This document shows positions 17,474 to 25,260 of a stretch of DNA of 64,000 bases, piece after piece. The notes under the pieces are model-generated. The model worked only from the letters and a program-made list of their open reading frames with translations. It ran no database searches and had not been told where the DNA came from. The stretch is from Homoserinimonas aerilata (lineage in GTDB: Bacteria > Actinomycetota > Actinomycetes > Actinomycetales > Microbacteriaceae): NCBI RefSeq assembly GCF_006716125.1, contig NZ_VFOM01000001.1, positions 1,612,001-1,676,000 on the forward strand. Reading direction: 5' to 3'. Position numbers and translations under genes: made by a program. Position 1 is the first letter of the stretch. Every line of letters starts with the position of its first letter.

Positions 17474-19044
17474 CGTGCCTCCTCCTGTGCCGCGGGCGTC
17501 GCCATCGACTCGCTCGTCCAGCGCTTCGCGAGAGCCCTGCGCATGACCTTTGCTGTCGACGAGCGCGGAATCTCCGAGACGAAACGGATGGCCCGGGGCA
17601 CCTTGAAACCCGCCAGCCGTCCCCGACACCACTCGATCAGGTCCTGCTCGTCTGTCGAGACGCCGGCACGGGTCACGACCCACGCAACCCCCCGCTCGCC
17701 CCAGCGTTCGTCGGGCACCCCGGCGACCGCGGCATCCGCAACGGCAGGGTGGCCGAAGAGCACGCCCTCGATCTCGACCGGTGAGACGCTCTCTCCGCCC
17801 GAGATGAAGATGTCCTTGATGCGGTCGACGACACGGTAGTAGCCGTCGGCGTCGCGGCTCACCAGGTCACCCGTGTGCAGCCAGCCGTCGATGAGTGTCT
17901 CACTGGTAGACGCCGGGTCGCGGAAGTAGCCGGGAAAGACGCTCGGGCCGCGCACGAGCAGTTCACCCGTCGCCGCACCCTCGAGTCGCTCCCCCGTGAC
18001 ATGGTCGGCGAGGGCGACCTCGACGTGCGGATACGGCTTGCCTGCCATGCCGACGCGCGTTCGCGCATCCTCGTCGGGGAGACACAGGACGTTGGGCGAG
18101 GCCTCCGTCAGCCCGTAACCCTGCGTGAGGGCGACGCCGCGGGCGTGCCACGTTCGCAGGAGGGGCTCCGGCATGGGCGCTCCCCCGACGATCGCGTGCT
18201 GCAGGCTCGACAGATCGCTGCGCTCGAAGGCGGGATGCTCGGCCAGGAAGAGATAGTTCGCCGGCACGCCCATCGTCGTCGTGATGCGGCGCTCCTGGAC
18301 GAGCTTGAGAACGCGCCCCGGGTCGAAGGTGCGCTCGAGAACCACGGTCGCGCCCGTCCACCACGCGAGGAGGGGCTGAACGTTCCACCCACCGACGTGG
18401 TACTGCGGCATGACCGCGAGAACGATGTCGCCAGCACGGATCTCGGCCGTGCGAGACAGCGCCAGGTTGGTCCAGAAACAGTTCGCGTGCGTGAGAACGG
18501 CGCCCTTGGCCTGGCCGACCGTGCCGGAGGTGAAGATTATGAGGATCGGGTCGTCGTCACGCACGGCGCGGTGCTCGGCCGGCTCGTCGAGGGCGCGCTT
18601 GGGGTCAGGAACCCGCGACTCGATGCCCCGGGTTCCGAGCGCACCCCACGGGATCGGCTCGACCAGAAGAGCGGATGCCTCGCCGCCGAGAGAGAGGAAC
18701 TCCTCCTCGACGAGCAGAACGGCAGGGTCGGCCTGCTGCAGCTGCTCGGCGAGTTCGCGCGGCGACAGCCGCCACGACAGCGGCACGAGCACGAGCCCGG
18801 CCTTGGCGCACGCGAAGAACAGCACGACCTGGTCGGCACTGTTGCCGGTGAGCGTCGCGATGCGATCGCCGACGCCGTAGCCGGCGGCCCGCAGCCGTGC
18901 CGCGAGCGCCTCCGCGCGCTCATCGAGTTCACGATAGGTGACGACGACGCCGCGATCGTCGACGGCGACCCTCGCGGGCGTCGCGATGGCCCTATCGCTC
19001 GTCCAGCGGCCCAGAGTGTGCAGCCCATCCATCGTGTTCGTCAT
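17470..19044 (-). CDS. AMP-dependent acyl-CoA synthetase (fatty-acid/aryl-CoA ligase family)
   Basis: 524 residues, ANL superfamily. The phosphate-binding motif FTSGTVGQAKG is at 171-181, followed by YGLTEASPN, the hinge segment DGWLHTGDLVSRD and a C-terminal STAKVMRR where the adenylation lysine is expected. It activates a carboxylic acid to its CoA thioester through an acyl-AMP. It is sandwiched by four-nt overlaps between livM and the TetR gene. Candidate substrates are acetoacetate, 3-hydroxybutyrate or a short/medium-chain acid; the sequence does not decide. Confidence 0.85.
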   Translation of the reverse strand: MTNTMDGLHTLGRWTSDRAIATPARVAVDDRGVVVTYRELDERAEALAARLRAAGYGVGDRIATLTGNSADQVVLFFACAKAGLVLVPLSWRLSPRELAEQLQQADPAVLLVEEEFLSLGGEASALLVEPIPWGALGTRGIESRVPDPKRALDEPAEHRAVRDDDPILIIFTSGTVGQAKGAVLTHANCFWTNLALSRTAEIRAGDIVLAVMPQYHVGGWNVQPLLAWWTGATVVLERTFDPGRVLKLVQERRITTTMGVPANYLFLAEHPAFERSDLSSLQHAIVGGAPMPEPLLRTWHARGVALTQGYGLTEASPNVLCLPDEDARTRVGMAGKPYPHVEVALADHVTGERLEGAATGELLVRGPSVFPGYFRDPASTSETLIDGWLHTGDLVSRDADGYYRVVDRIKDIFISGGESVSPVEIEGVLFGHPAVADAAVAGVPDERWGERGVAWVVTRAGVSTDEQDLIEWCRGRLAGFKVPRAIRFVSEIPRSSTAKVMRRALAKRWTSESMATPAAQEEAR

Positions 19045-20150
19045 ACCGTCTCCTCGAGGACGTCCCGCTCGGCGGTCCGCGACTGGCGTCGCGGGGCCGT
19101 TGCCCTTCGGGCGAGCCCGGCGAGGCCGCCCGGGAGGAACAGTACGACAAGGATAAACAGGGTGCCGAGAATGAACAGCGGCTCCGAGAGCGGGATCCGC
19201 AGCACCTCGGGTAGCCCCTGGATGGCGTCAGAGCTCGCCAACGCGGTGAGTCGCTGGTCGAGGAGCGTGTACACGACGCCCCCGACCACGGCGCCCCAGC
19301 GCGAACCGACGCCGCCGAGCACGACGATCACGAGGATCGTGAGCGTGAAATCGGCGGAGGTGGCACGCGGCGTGGCGCCGCTCTGCAACAGCAGGTAGAG
19401 CATCCCGACCAGAACGGCGAGCGCCGAACCGACGACGAGCGCGAGGTGCTTGACGACGAACGGCCTCGTGCCGAGCACCCGCACCCGCAGCTCGTTCTCG
19501 CGCACGGCGGCGGCGACATGGCCCGCCCGCGAACGCTCGAACCAGGCGACGACGAGGAACACGAGCACGAGCAGCGCGAGCGCCACCCAGTAGAGGTTGC
19601 GGGTGTTGAGCACACCGACGAGCATCTCCGGAACGTTCTCCGTCGCGAGCGACAGCCCCTCCTCGCCGCCCGTCAGCTGCGGGTTGCGGCGGATGAGCAC
19701 CGAACCGGCCTGGGCGAACGCGAGCGTCACCATCGCGAAGGAGATTCCCGTCACCCTGAGGCTGATCGCGCCGAGCACCGCGGCCGCCACGATGCCGCCC
19801 GCGAGGGTCAGCACGACCGCCACGGCGAGCGGCAGATCGGTGTCGCGCAGCACGATTCCGAGCCCATAGGCGCCGACCGCGAACCAGAGCGCATGCCCGA
19901 AGGAGAGCAGGCCCGCCACCCCGAAGATGAGGTGGTAGCTGAGCGCGAGCGCCGCGTAGAGCAGGCACAGCGCGAGCAGCTGCAGCGTGCCCGGCATGTA
20001 CGTCGGGCCGGGGAACAGGCCCGGAATGCTGATGTTCAGAAGCGGCAGCACCGCGAACACCGCCACGAGCACCACCCCCACGATCCACGGTGTGAAGCGG
20101 CTGCCCATGATCGCCCGCATGCCCCTGCCCTTCTCCTGCGTGTTCGTCAT
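19041..20150 (-). CDS. livM: branched-chain amino acid-type ABC transporter permease (LivM family)
   Basis: 369 residues from the ATG at 20148-20150, which overlaps the livH stop by four nt. About nine to ten membrane helices are visible. The family signature region SYHLIFGVAGLLSFGHALWFAVGAYG lies early and GGVGSRWGAVVGGVVYTLLDQ late. With LivH it forms the membrane channel of a HAAT-family importer. The family transports branched-chain amino acids but also amides, urea and carboxylates; the catabolic genes fused downstream by overlaps suggest a hydroxyacid or ester substrate. Confidence 0.9.
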   Translation of the reverse strand: MTNTQEKGRGMRAIMGSRFTPWIVGVVLVAVFAVLPLLNISIPGLFPGPTYMPGTLQLLALCLLYAALALSYHLIFGVAGLLSFGHALWFAVGAYGLGIVLRDTDLPLAVAVVLTLAGGIVAAAVLGAISLRVTGISFAMVTLAFAQAGSVLIRRNPQLTGGEEGLSLATENVPEMLVGVLNTRNLYWVALALLVLVFLVVAWFERSRAGHVAAAVRENELRVRVLGTRPFVVKHLALVVGSALAVLVGMLYLLLQSGATPRATSADFTLTILVIVVLGGVGSRWGAVVGGVVYTLLDQRLTALASSDAIQGLPEVLRIPLSEPLFILGTLFILVVLFLPGGLAGLARRATAPRRQSRTAERDVLEETV

Positions 20151-21022
20151 GCGCGTGCCCCCAACAGTCCCGACGGCTTCACCAGAAGCACGACCGCGAG
20201 CAGCACCACGACGACGAGGTCGCCCGTGCCGCCCAGATAGAAGTTCGCGAACTGCTGCAGAACCGCCACGACGACGGATGCGATGGCGGCGCCCGCGAGG
20301 GACCCCAGACCGCCGATGACGGTCACGATGAACGCGAAGATCAGCAGCGTGCCACCGAGATGCGGCGACGCGTAGCCGAAGTAGTGCGAGGCGAGCACGC
20401 CGCCGAGCCCCGCCGCGGCGCCGCCGATCGCGAAGACGAGCGTGAAGGCCTTGCGGACGTCGATTCCGAGCGCCGTCACCATGGAACGATTCTCCACACC
20501 GGCCCGGATGATGAGCCCGTAGCGCGTGAAGCGCAGGAACAGCACAAGGCCCAGAAGCACGAGCGCCGCCGCGATGATGAGCATGAAACGGTCGTTGGGG
20601 ATGCTCGCGCCCAGGATGACCGTCGTCTGGTCGAGCCAGGCCGGCGCCGCCGTGTAGAGCGGGTCGGTACCCCAGACACCCTCGAACAGCGCGACGGAGG
20701 CCAACGACAACCCGACCGTCACGAGCACCTGCTCGATGTGACGGTTGTAGAGCGGCCTGATCAGCAGCAGCTCCGTCGCGGCCGCAACGACCCCACCGAC
20801 CGCGGCGCCCAGTATGAGGGAGGCGACGAGCGTGACCCAACTGTCGCCTCCGAGCATCCGACTCAGCTCATAACCGGCGAACGCGCCGATCGTGAGGAAG
20901 GAGCCGTGCGCGAAGTTCAGGACGCCCATGAGCCCGTAGATGAGCGACAGGCCGGATGCGACGAGAAAGTAGAGCGCCCCCAGGCCGAGGCCCGTGATCA
21001 GCAGCAGGATGACCGTACTCAC
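20147..21022 (-). CDS. livH: branched-chain amino acid-type ABC transporter permease (LivH family)
   Basis: 291 residues with about eight membrane helices. The N-terminal LGALYFLVASGLSLIYGLMGVLNFAHGSF and the segment GGLGSLAGAAIASVVVAVLQQF are the LivH signature. The GTG start overlaps the livF stop (GTGA) and its stop overlaps the livM start (ATGA), so translation is coupled on both sides. It pairs with LivM in the importer. Confidence 0.92.
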   Translation of the reverse strand: MSTVILLLITGLGLGALYFLVASGLSLIYGLMGVLNFAHGSFLTIGAFAGYELSRMLGGDSWVTLVASLILGAAVGGVVAAATELLLIRPLYNRHIEQVLVTVGLSLASVALFEGVWGTDPLYTAAPAWLDQTTVILGASIPNDRFMLIIAAALVLLGLVLFLRFTRYGLIIRAGVENRSMVTALGIDVRKAFTLVFAIGGAAAGLGGVLASHYFGYASPHLGGTLLIFAFIVTVIGGLGSLAGAAIASVVVAVLQQFANFYLGGTGDLVVVVLLAVVLLVKPSGLLGARA

Positions 21023-21762
21023 AGCGTCTCGCCCTTCGTCGACTCGCTCGGCTGCTGCGGAGCATCCGCCCCATGCACCCCCAGGAGCCTCGTCGTCAGC
21101 TCGTCATCGTCGAGCAGTTCGGCCGCGCCGCCCTCCCACACCGTGCGGCCGCCCTCGACCACGACGGCCGTGTCGGCCAGCCGGCGCACGACCTGCAGAT
21201 TCTGCTCGACCAACAGGATCGGAACCGTCTTCGCGGCGAGCGCGAGCGCCTCCGCCACCTCACCCACGATCTTGGGGGCGAGGCCCTTCGTCGGCTCGTC
21301 CACAAGAAGCAGCCGGTTGTCGTTGAGGAGCGCCCTCGCGAGCGACACCATCTGCTGCTGGCCACCCGAGAGCGTGCCAGCCTGCTGGCCCGCCCGCTGC
21401 ACGAGGTCGGGGAACAGCTGCTCCACCAGCTCGCGGTTCGGATTCGGCTGGCGCTCCGCAAGCCGCAGGTTCTCGGCGACAGTGAGCTTCGAGAAGACCT
21501 CCCGATCCTCCGGCACATAACCGACCCCGCCACGCACGATGCGATGCGTTCGCTCCGAATCGATCCGCACGCCGTCGAAGATCACCTTCCCCTGGCGCTC
21601 GATGAGACCCAGGATGCCGCGGATCGTCGACGTCTTGCCGACACCGTTGCGGCCCAGCAGAGCGGTGACACCCGTCGCAGGAACATCGAAGCCGACATCC
21701 TCCACGACCTGCTGGCCGTCGATCCGCGCAGAAAGACCGCGCACGGTCAGGATCGCGTTCAT
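21019..21762 (-). CDS. livF: ABC transporter ATP-binding protein (LivF family)
   Basis: 247 residues. Walker A GRNGVGKTS, signature LSGGQQQMVSLARAL and Walker B LLLVDEPTKGLAP are intact, and GYVPEDREVFSKLTV matches LivF proteins. It energises the importer together with LivG. Four-nt overlaps join it to livG upstream and livH downstream. Confidence 0.93.
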   Translation of the reverse strand: MNAILTVRGLSARIDGQQVVEDVGFDVPATGVTALLGRNGVGKTSTIRGILGLIERQGKVIFDGVRIDSERTHRIVRGGVGYVPEDREVFSKLTVAENLRLAERQPNPNRELVEQLFPDLVQRAGQQAGTLSGGQQQMVSLARALLNDNRLLLVDEPTKGLAPKIVGEVAEALALAAKTVPILLVEQNLQVVRRLADTAVVVEGGRTVWEGGAAELLDDDELTTRLLGVHGADAPQQPSESTKGETL

Positions 21763-22514
21763 ACCGTCTCCCCCAGGTAGGCGCTCTGCACGAGCGGATT
21801 CGCCATGACAGCGGCGGGCGTGTCGCAGGCGAGCAGCTGACCGTGATGCATGACCGCGACCCGGTCGACAAGGCCGAGCACGACATCCATGTGATGCTCC
21901 ACCATCAGCACGGTGCGACCGGAGCGGTGCACAGAACGGATGACCTCCATGAGGCCCGGAACATCGGCCGAGCCGACACCCGCCATGGGCTCATCGAGCA
22001 GGATCACGCGAGGCTCCCCCGCCAACAGCATCGCGATCTCCAGCTTGCGCTTGTCGCCGTGCGAGAGCAGGCCGGCCTCAGTGTCGAGGTGATGGGCGAG
22101 CCCCACCTCGTCGAGGCGATCCCTGGCGACCCGGCTGGCATCATCCGTGCCCCGCGGGAAGCGGAACAACGACACCTCATGACCGAGCGCCACCTGCGCC
22201 GCCAGCCGCACATTCTCGAACGCCGACAGCGCCGGAAAGAGACTCGACGTCTGGAACGTGCGGCCCAGACCAGCCCGCGCACGCCGATGGATCGGCATCG
22301 CGGTCACATCCCTGCCCTCGAGAACGACGGTGCCCTCCGTGGGGGTGAGCACGCCGGAGACGAGATTGAACAGGGTCGTCTTGCCCGCCCCATTGGGGCC
22401 GATCACGCCGAGCAACTCGCCGGGGGCGATCGAGAGCGTCACGTCATCGATGATGCGCGCGCCCCCGATGCTGAGGCCGAGGTGCTCGACGGTGAGCACG
22501 GGCTGGTCTGCCAT
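21759..22514 (-). CDS. livG: ABC transporter ATP-binding protein (LivG family)
   Basis: 251 residues. Walker A GPNGAGKTTLFNLVSG, the LivG-typical GLGRTFQTSSLFPALSAFENV, a signature region reading LLSHGDKRKLEIAMLL and Walker B VILLDEPMAG are visible. The signature SHGDKRK is the usual LivG variant of LSGGQ. It starts 60 nt after livK. It is the first gene of a chain of eight consecutive four-nt overlaps reaching down to the CoA-transferase alpha gene. Confidence 0.93.
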   Translation of the reverse strand: MADQPVLTVEHLGLSIGGARIIDDVTLSIAPGELLGVIGPNGAGKTTLFNLVSGVLTPTEGTVVLEGRDVTAMPIHRRARAGLGRTFQTSSLFPALSAFENVRLAAQVALGHEVSLFRFPRGTDDASRVARDRLDEVGLAHHLDTEAGLLSHGDKRKLEIAMLLAGEPRVILLDEPMAGVGSADVPGLMEVIRSVHRSGRTVLMVEHHMDVVLGLVDRVAVMHHGQLLACDTPAAVMANPLVQSAYLGETV

Positions 22515-22551
22515 TGTCGCTACATTCCTGTCGTCGGTTCGAATTCAGCCG

Positions 22552-22588
22552 TCGAGATCACTCGGCAATCGAGATCACTCGGCAATCG
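22552..22588. repeat. 17-bp tandem repeat duplicating the livK 3' end
   Basis: The unit CGAGATCACTCGGCAAT occurs twice in direct tandem (22553-22569 and 22570-22586), with period-17 identity from 22552 to 22588. On the minus strand it carries the last livK codons and the TGA, so the stop codon is duplicated just downstream in the same frame offset. Confidence 0.85.
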
Positions 22589-23780
22589 GCGGGGCGACGA
22601 GCTCGGCGTCGGCGACGGCGATGAGCTCGGGCTTCCAGCTGTCACCATCGGCGACGAGCGCCACCTGGAACATCGGCTGGATGACCGCGTGGTCCTCCGC
22701 ACGGATCGTCATCTCACCCTTGGGGCCGTTGAACGACCAGCCCTCGAGCGAGGCGACCATGTCGTCGACGTTGTCGCCGCCACCCTCACGGACCGCCTGA
22801 ACGATCATGAGCGCGGCGTTGAAGCCATCAGGCGAGAAGAGGTCGGCCTCATGTCCGTTGGCCTCGAGATACGAGATCATCGCCTTGTTCTCGGCATTGT
22901 CGGTCGCACCCGCGAAGTAGTGGTTGAGGAACTTGATCTGCCCGCTCTGCGCGCCATAGGCACCGTAGGTCGCGACATCGCCGAGACCCGTCACGATGGG
23001 GGCCGCGTCGAAGACCGACTGCTGCTCCATCGCCTGCCACATGGCGGCCGAGGATGCTCCGGCCCAGGCCACGAAGACCAGATCGGGGCTCGCCTGCACG
23101 ATCTGCTGGGCGAAGGGGGTGAACTCGGTCGCATCCTCAGGAACCAGGATGTTGACGACATTCGCCCCCTTGGCGCCGAGCACTGCGGCGACGCCGGCGG
23201 CGTTGCCCTGGCCGAAGGCGTTGTCCTGCGCGTACACGACGACCGTCTGACCCTTCGGATCGTCGAGGAAGGTGCCCGCGGTCGCGATGTCCTGGTAGGT
23301 CTGGCGGCCGGAGCGGAACGTGTAGTCGTTGATGCCCGTGATCGCGTCAGCCGCTGCGGGGCCCGAGATGTAGAGGATCTTGTTCTGCGCCGCCTGCTCG
23401 GCGACCGCGAGCGCAATGCCCGAGGATGCCGTGCCCGCGACGATCTTGAAGCCCTGGCCGATGAAATCCTTGACCGCCGTGACGGCCTTGTCGGCGTCAC
23501 CGGCGTCGTCGGCGCGCTGGATGTTCAGCTCGCGGCCGTCGACCGCGCCGGTTCCGTCCGTGGCGTAGTCGAGGCCGGCCTCGAAGCCGTTGATGTAGGC
23601 CTCGCCGTATGCGGCGAGTGCGCCCGTCTGTGAGTAGACGAGGGCGATGTCGACGGGAGCCGCAGCGTCGCCGCCGCCATTGCCATTGCCGCCCGTTCCG
23701 GGATCGCTCGGCGCGCAGCCGGCGAGCGCGAGGCCGACGGTCGCGAGGAGCGCCGGGATGATGAGGACCTTCTTGTGCAT
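22575..23780 (-). CDS. livK: extracellular substrate-binding lipoprotein of the Liv-type importer
   Basis: 401 residues. The signal peptide ends in a lipobox LALAGC with the lipidated cysteine at residue 22, followed by a Gly/Asn-rich linker. The mature part is a type I periplasmic-binding fold (VDIALVYSQTGALAAYGE; GTASSGIALAVAEQAAQNK). It captures the substrate outside the membrane and hands it to LivHM. AGGAAAGG precedes the ATG. As the first gene of the operon it lies opposite the thiolase gene across a 137-bp divergent promoter region. Ligand identity is not readable from the sequence. Confidence 0.93.
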   Translation of the reverse strand: MHKKVLIIPALLATVGLALAGCAPSDPGTGGNGNGGGDAAAPVDIALVYSQTGALAAYGEAYINGFEAGLDYATDGTGAVDGRELNIQRADDAGDADKAVTAVKDFIGQGFKIVAGTASSGIALAVAEQAAQNKILYISGPAAADAITGINDYTFRSGRQTYQDIATAGTFLDDPKGQTVVVYAQDNAFGQGNAAGVAAVLGAKGANVVNILVPEDATEFTPFAQQIVQASPDLVFVAWAGASSAAMWQAMEQQSVFDAAPIVTGLGDVATYGAYGAQSGQIKFLNHYFAGATDNAENKAMISYLEANGHEADLFSPDGFNAALMIVQAVREGGGDNVDDMVASLEGWSFNGPKGEMTIRAEDHAVIQPMFQVALVADGDSWKPELIAVADAELVAPPIAE

Positions 23781-23821
23781 GGTCGTGCCTTTCCTGCTGC
23801 CATAGGAGGATTCGCTGTTGT

Positions 23822-23843
23822 AACCTGACAGTTGATTCAGGTT
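23822..23843. promoter_or_regulatory. candidate TetR operator, divergent livK/thiolase promoter
   Basis: AACCTGA at 23822-23828 and TCAGGTT at 23837-23843 are perfect 7-bp half sites separated by eight nt. The palindrome overlaps the -35 of the plus-strand promoter and the probable start site of the minus-strand one, so a bound dimer would block both. The operon-encoded TetR protein (16781-17473) is the natural candidate binder. Confidence 0.55.
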
Positions 23844-23860
23844 TCAGTACACAGTAGACA
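23832..23860 (+). promoter_or_regulatory. promoter of the thiolase gene
   Basis: On the plus strand TTGATT (23832-23837), a 17-nt spacer and TAGACA (23855-23860) form a reasonable promoter 57 nt before the thiolase ATG. It overlaps the livK promoter and the candidate operator. Confidence 0.4.
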
Positions 23861-23880
23861 CGACACCTTGGTACTGTCAA
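23851..23880 (-). promoter_or_regulatory. promoter of the livK operon
   Basis: On the minus strand a consensus TTGACA (23875-23880) is followed after 16 nt by TCTACT (23853-23858) or after 18 nt by TACTGT (23851-23856). Transcription would start near the candidate operator at 23822-23843. Confidence 0.5.
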
Positions 23881-23917
23881 ACACATCCCCGAACGCAGCA
23901 GGCAAAGGAGCCCCGCC

Positions 23918-25108
23918 ATGGCCGGAACAACGCCCGAAGTCGTCATCGTCGCAGCAGCGCGCACACCGCAGGGACGCATCCTCGGCCAACTCGCCACACT
24001 CAGCGCCGTCGAACTCGGCACCGCCGCAGTGAAAGCCGCCCTCGAACGCTCCGGAGTCACCCCCGACGACGTCAACGCCGTCATCATCGGCCAAGTGCTT
24101 CAGGCCGGAGCAGGCCAGAACCCCGCCCGCCAGACCTCCATCGCCGCCGGCATCGGCTGGGACGTTCCCGCCGTCACCATCAACAAGGTGTGCCTCTCCG
24201 GGCTCGCCGCCATCATCGACGCGGCCCGCCTCATCAGACTCGGCGAAGCATCCGTCGTCGTCGCCGGCGGTCAGGAATCGATGACCAACGCGCCGCACAT
24301 CCTGCCCGGCTCACGCCGCGGCTGGAAATACGGCAGCTTCGAAGCCATCGACGTCGCCGCCAACGACGGCCTCGTCGACAGCTTCGACAAGATCTCCATG
24401 GGCGAATCCACCGAACGCCACAACAACAGATTCGGCATCACCCGCGCAGAGCAGGACGACGTGGCCGCCGCATCCCACCAGCGCGCCGCCCAGGCCGCAG
24501 CCGACGGCAGATTCGCCGACGAGATCGCCCCCATCGAACTGACCGGACGCAAAGGAGAGACAAGCACCATCGACAGCGACGAAGGCGTACGGCCCGACAG
24601 CACCGTCGAAACCCTCGGCCGGCTGCGCCCCGCCTTCGTCACCGACGGCACCATAACGGCAGGCAACTCCTCACCACTCAGCGACGGGGCCGCAGCAGTC
24701 GTGCTCACGAGCCGCGACTACGCCGACGCGCACGGGCTCACCGTGCTCGCCGTCGTCGGCGCATCAGGCCAGACCGCAGGGCCCGACAACTCGCTGCACT
24801 CCCAACCCTCGAAAGCGATCGCCGCGGCGCTCGGCAGCGTCGGCTGGAACGCATCCGACCTCGACCTCATCGAGATCAACGAAGCCTTCGCCGCCGTCGC
24901 CGTACAGTCGACGCGCGACCTCGGAGTCTCAGCAGACGTGGTCAACGTGCACGGAGGCGCCATCGCCCTCGGCCACCCCATCGGCGCATCCGGCGCACGC
25001 CTCGTCGTACACGCCGCGCACGAACTCGCGCGGCGCGGCGGCGGCCGGGCAGCCGTCGCACTGTGCGGCGGCGGCGGACAGGGAGACGCGCTGCTGCTGA
25101 GCCTGTAG
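23918..25108 (+). CDS. acetyl-CoA C-acetyltransferase (thiolase)
   Basis: 396 residues. The acyl-accepting cysteine is Cys92 in NKVCLSG; NEAFA, GHPIGASGAR and the C-terminal CGGGGQGD carry the other active-site residues. It would cleave acetoacetyl-CoA to two acetyl-CoA, completing the route from 3-hydroxybutyrate through dehydrogenase and CoA-transferase. AAGGAG precedes the ATG. It is divergent from livK and shares a candidate operator with it. It is convergent with rseP across 152 bp of repeats. Confidence 0.93.
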   Translation: MAGTTPEVVIVAAARTPQGRILGQLATLSAVELGTAAVKAALERSGVTPDDVNAVIIGQVLQAGAGQNPARQTSIAAGIGWDVPAVTINKVCLSGLAAIIDAARLIRLGEASVVVAGGQESMTNAPHILPGSRRGWKYGSFEAIDVAANDGLVDSFDKISMGESTERHNNRFGITRAEQDDVAAASHQRAAQAAADGRFADEIAPIELTGRKGETSTIDSDEGVRPDSTVETLGRLRPAFVTDGTITAGNSSPLSDGAAAVVLTSRDYADAHGLTVLAVVGASGQTAGPDNSLHSQPSKAIAAALGSVGWNASDLDLIEINEAFAAVAVQSTRDLGVSADVVNVHGGAIALGHPIGASGARLVVHAAHELARRGGGRAAVALCGGGGQGDALLLSL

Positions 25109-25116
25109 CGGGGGCG

Positions 25117-25250
25117 CCGGTCTCGAGACGGCACTCCGTGCCCCTCGACCAGCGGGAAACTTGCTGGTTGAGGAGCGAGGAACGAGCGTCTCGAAACCTC
25201 ACCCGCGAGCAACCCGGTCTCGAGACGGCACTCCGTGCCCCTCGACCAGC
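25117..25250. repeat. triple family A repeat at the thiolase/rseP junction
   Basis: Two identical 37-bp units (25117-25153 and 25214-25250), beginning CCGGTCTCGAGACGG and ending CTCGACCAGC, flank a third, inverted and diverged unit (25163-25198) beginning GCTGGTTGAGG and ending GTCTCGAAACC. Each has dyad symmetry. Together they fill the 152-bp gap between convergent genes at the right edge of the catabolic island. Confidence 0.85.
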
Positions 25251-25260
25251 AGGGACGGGC

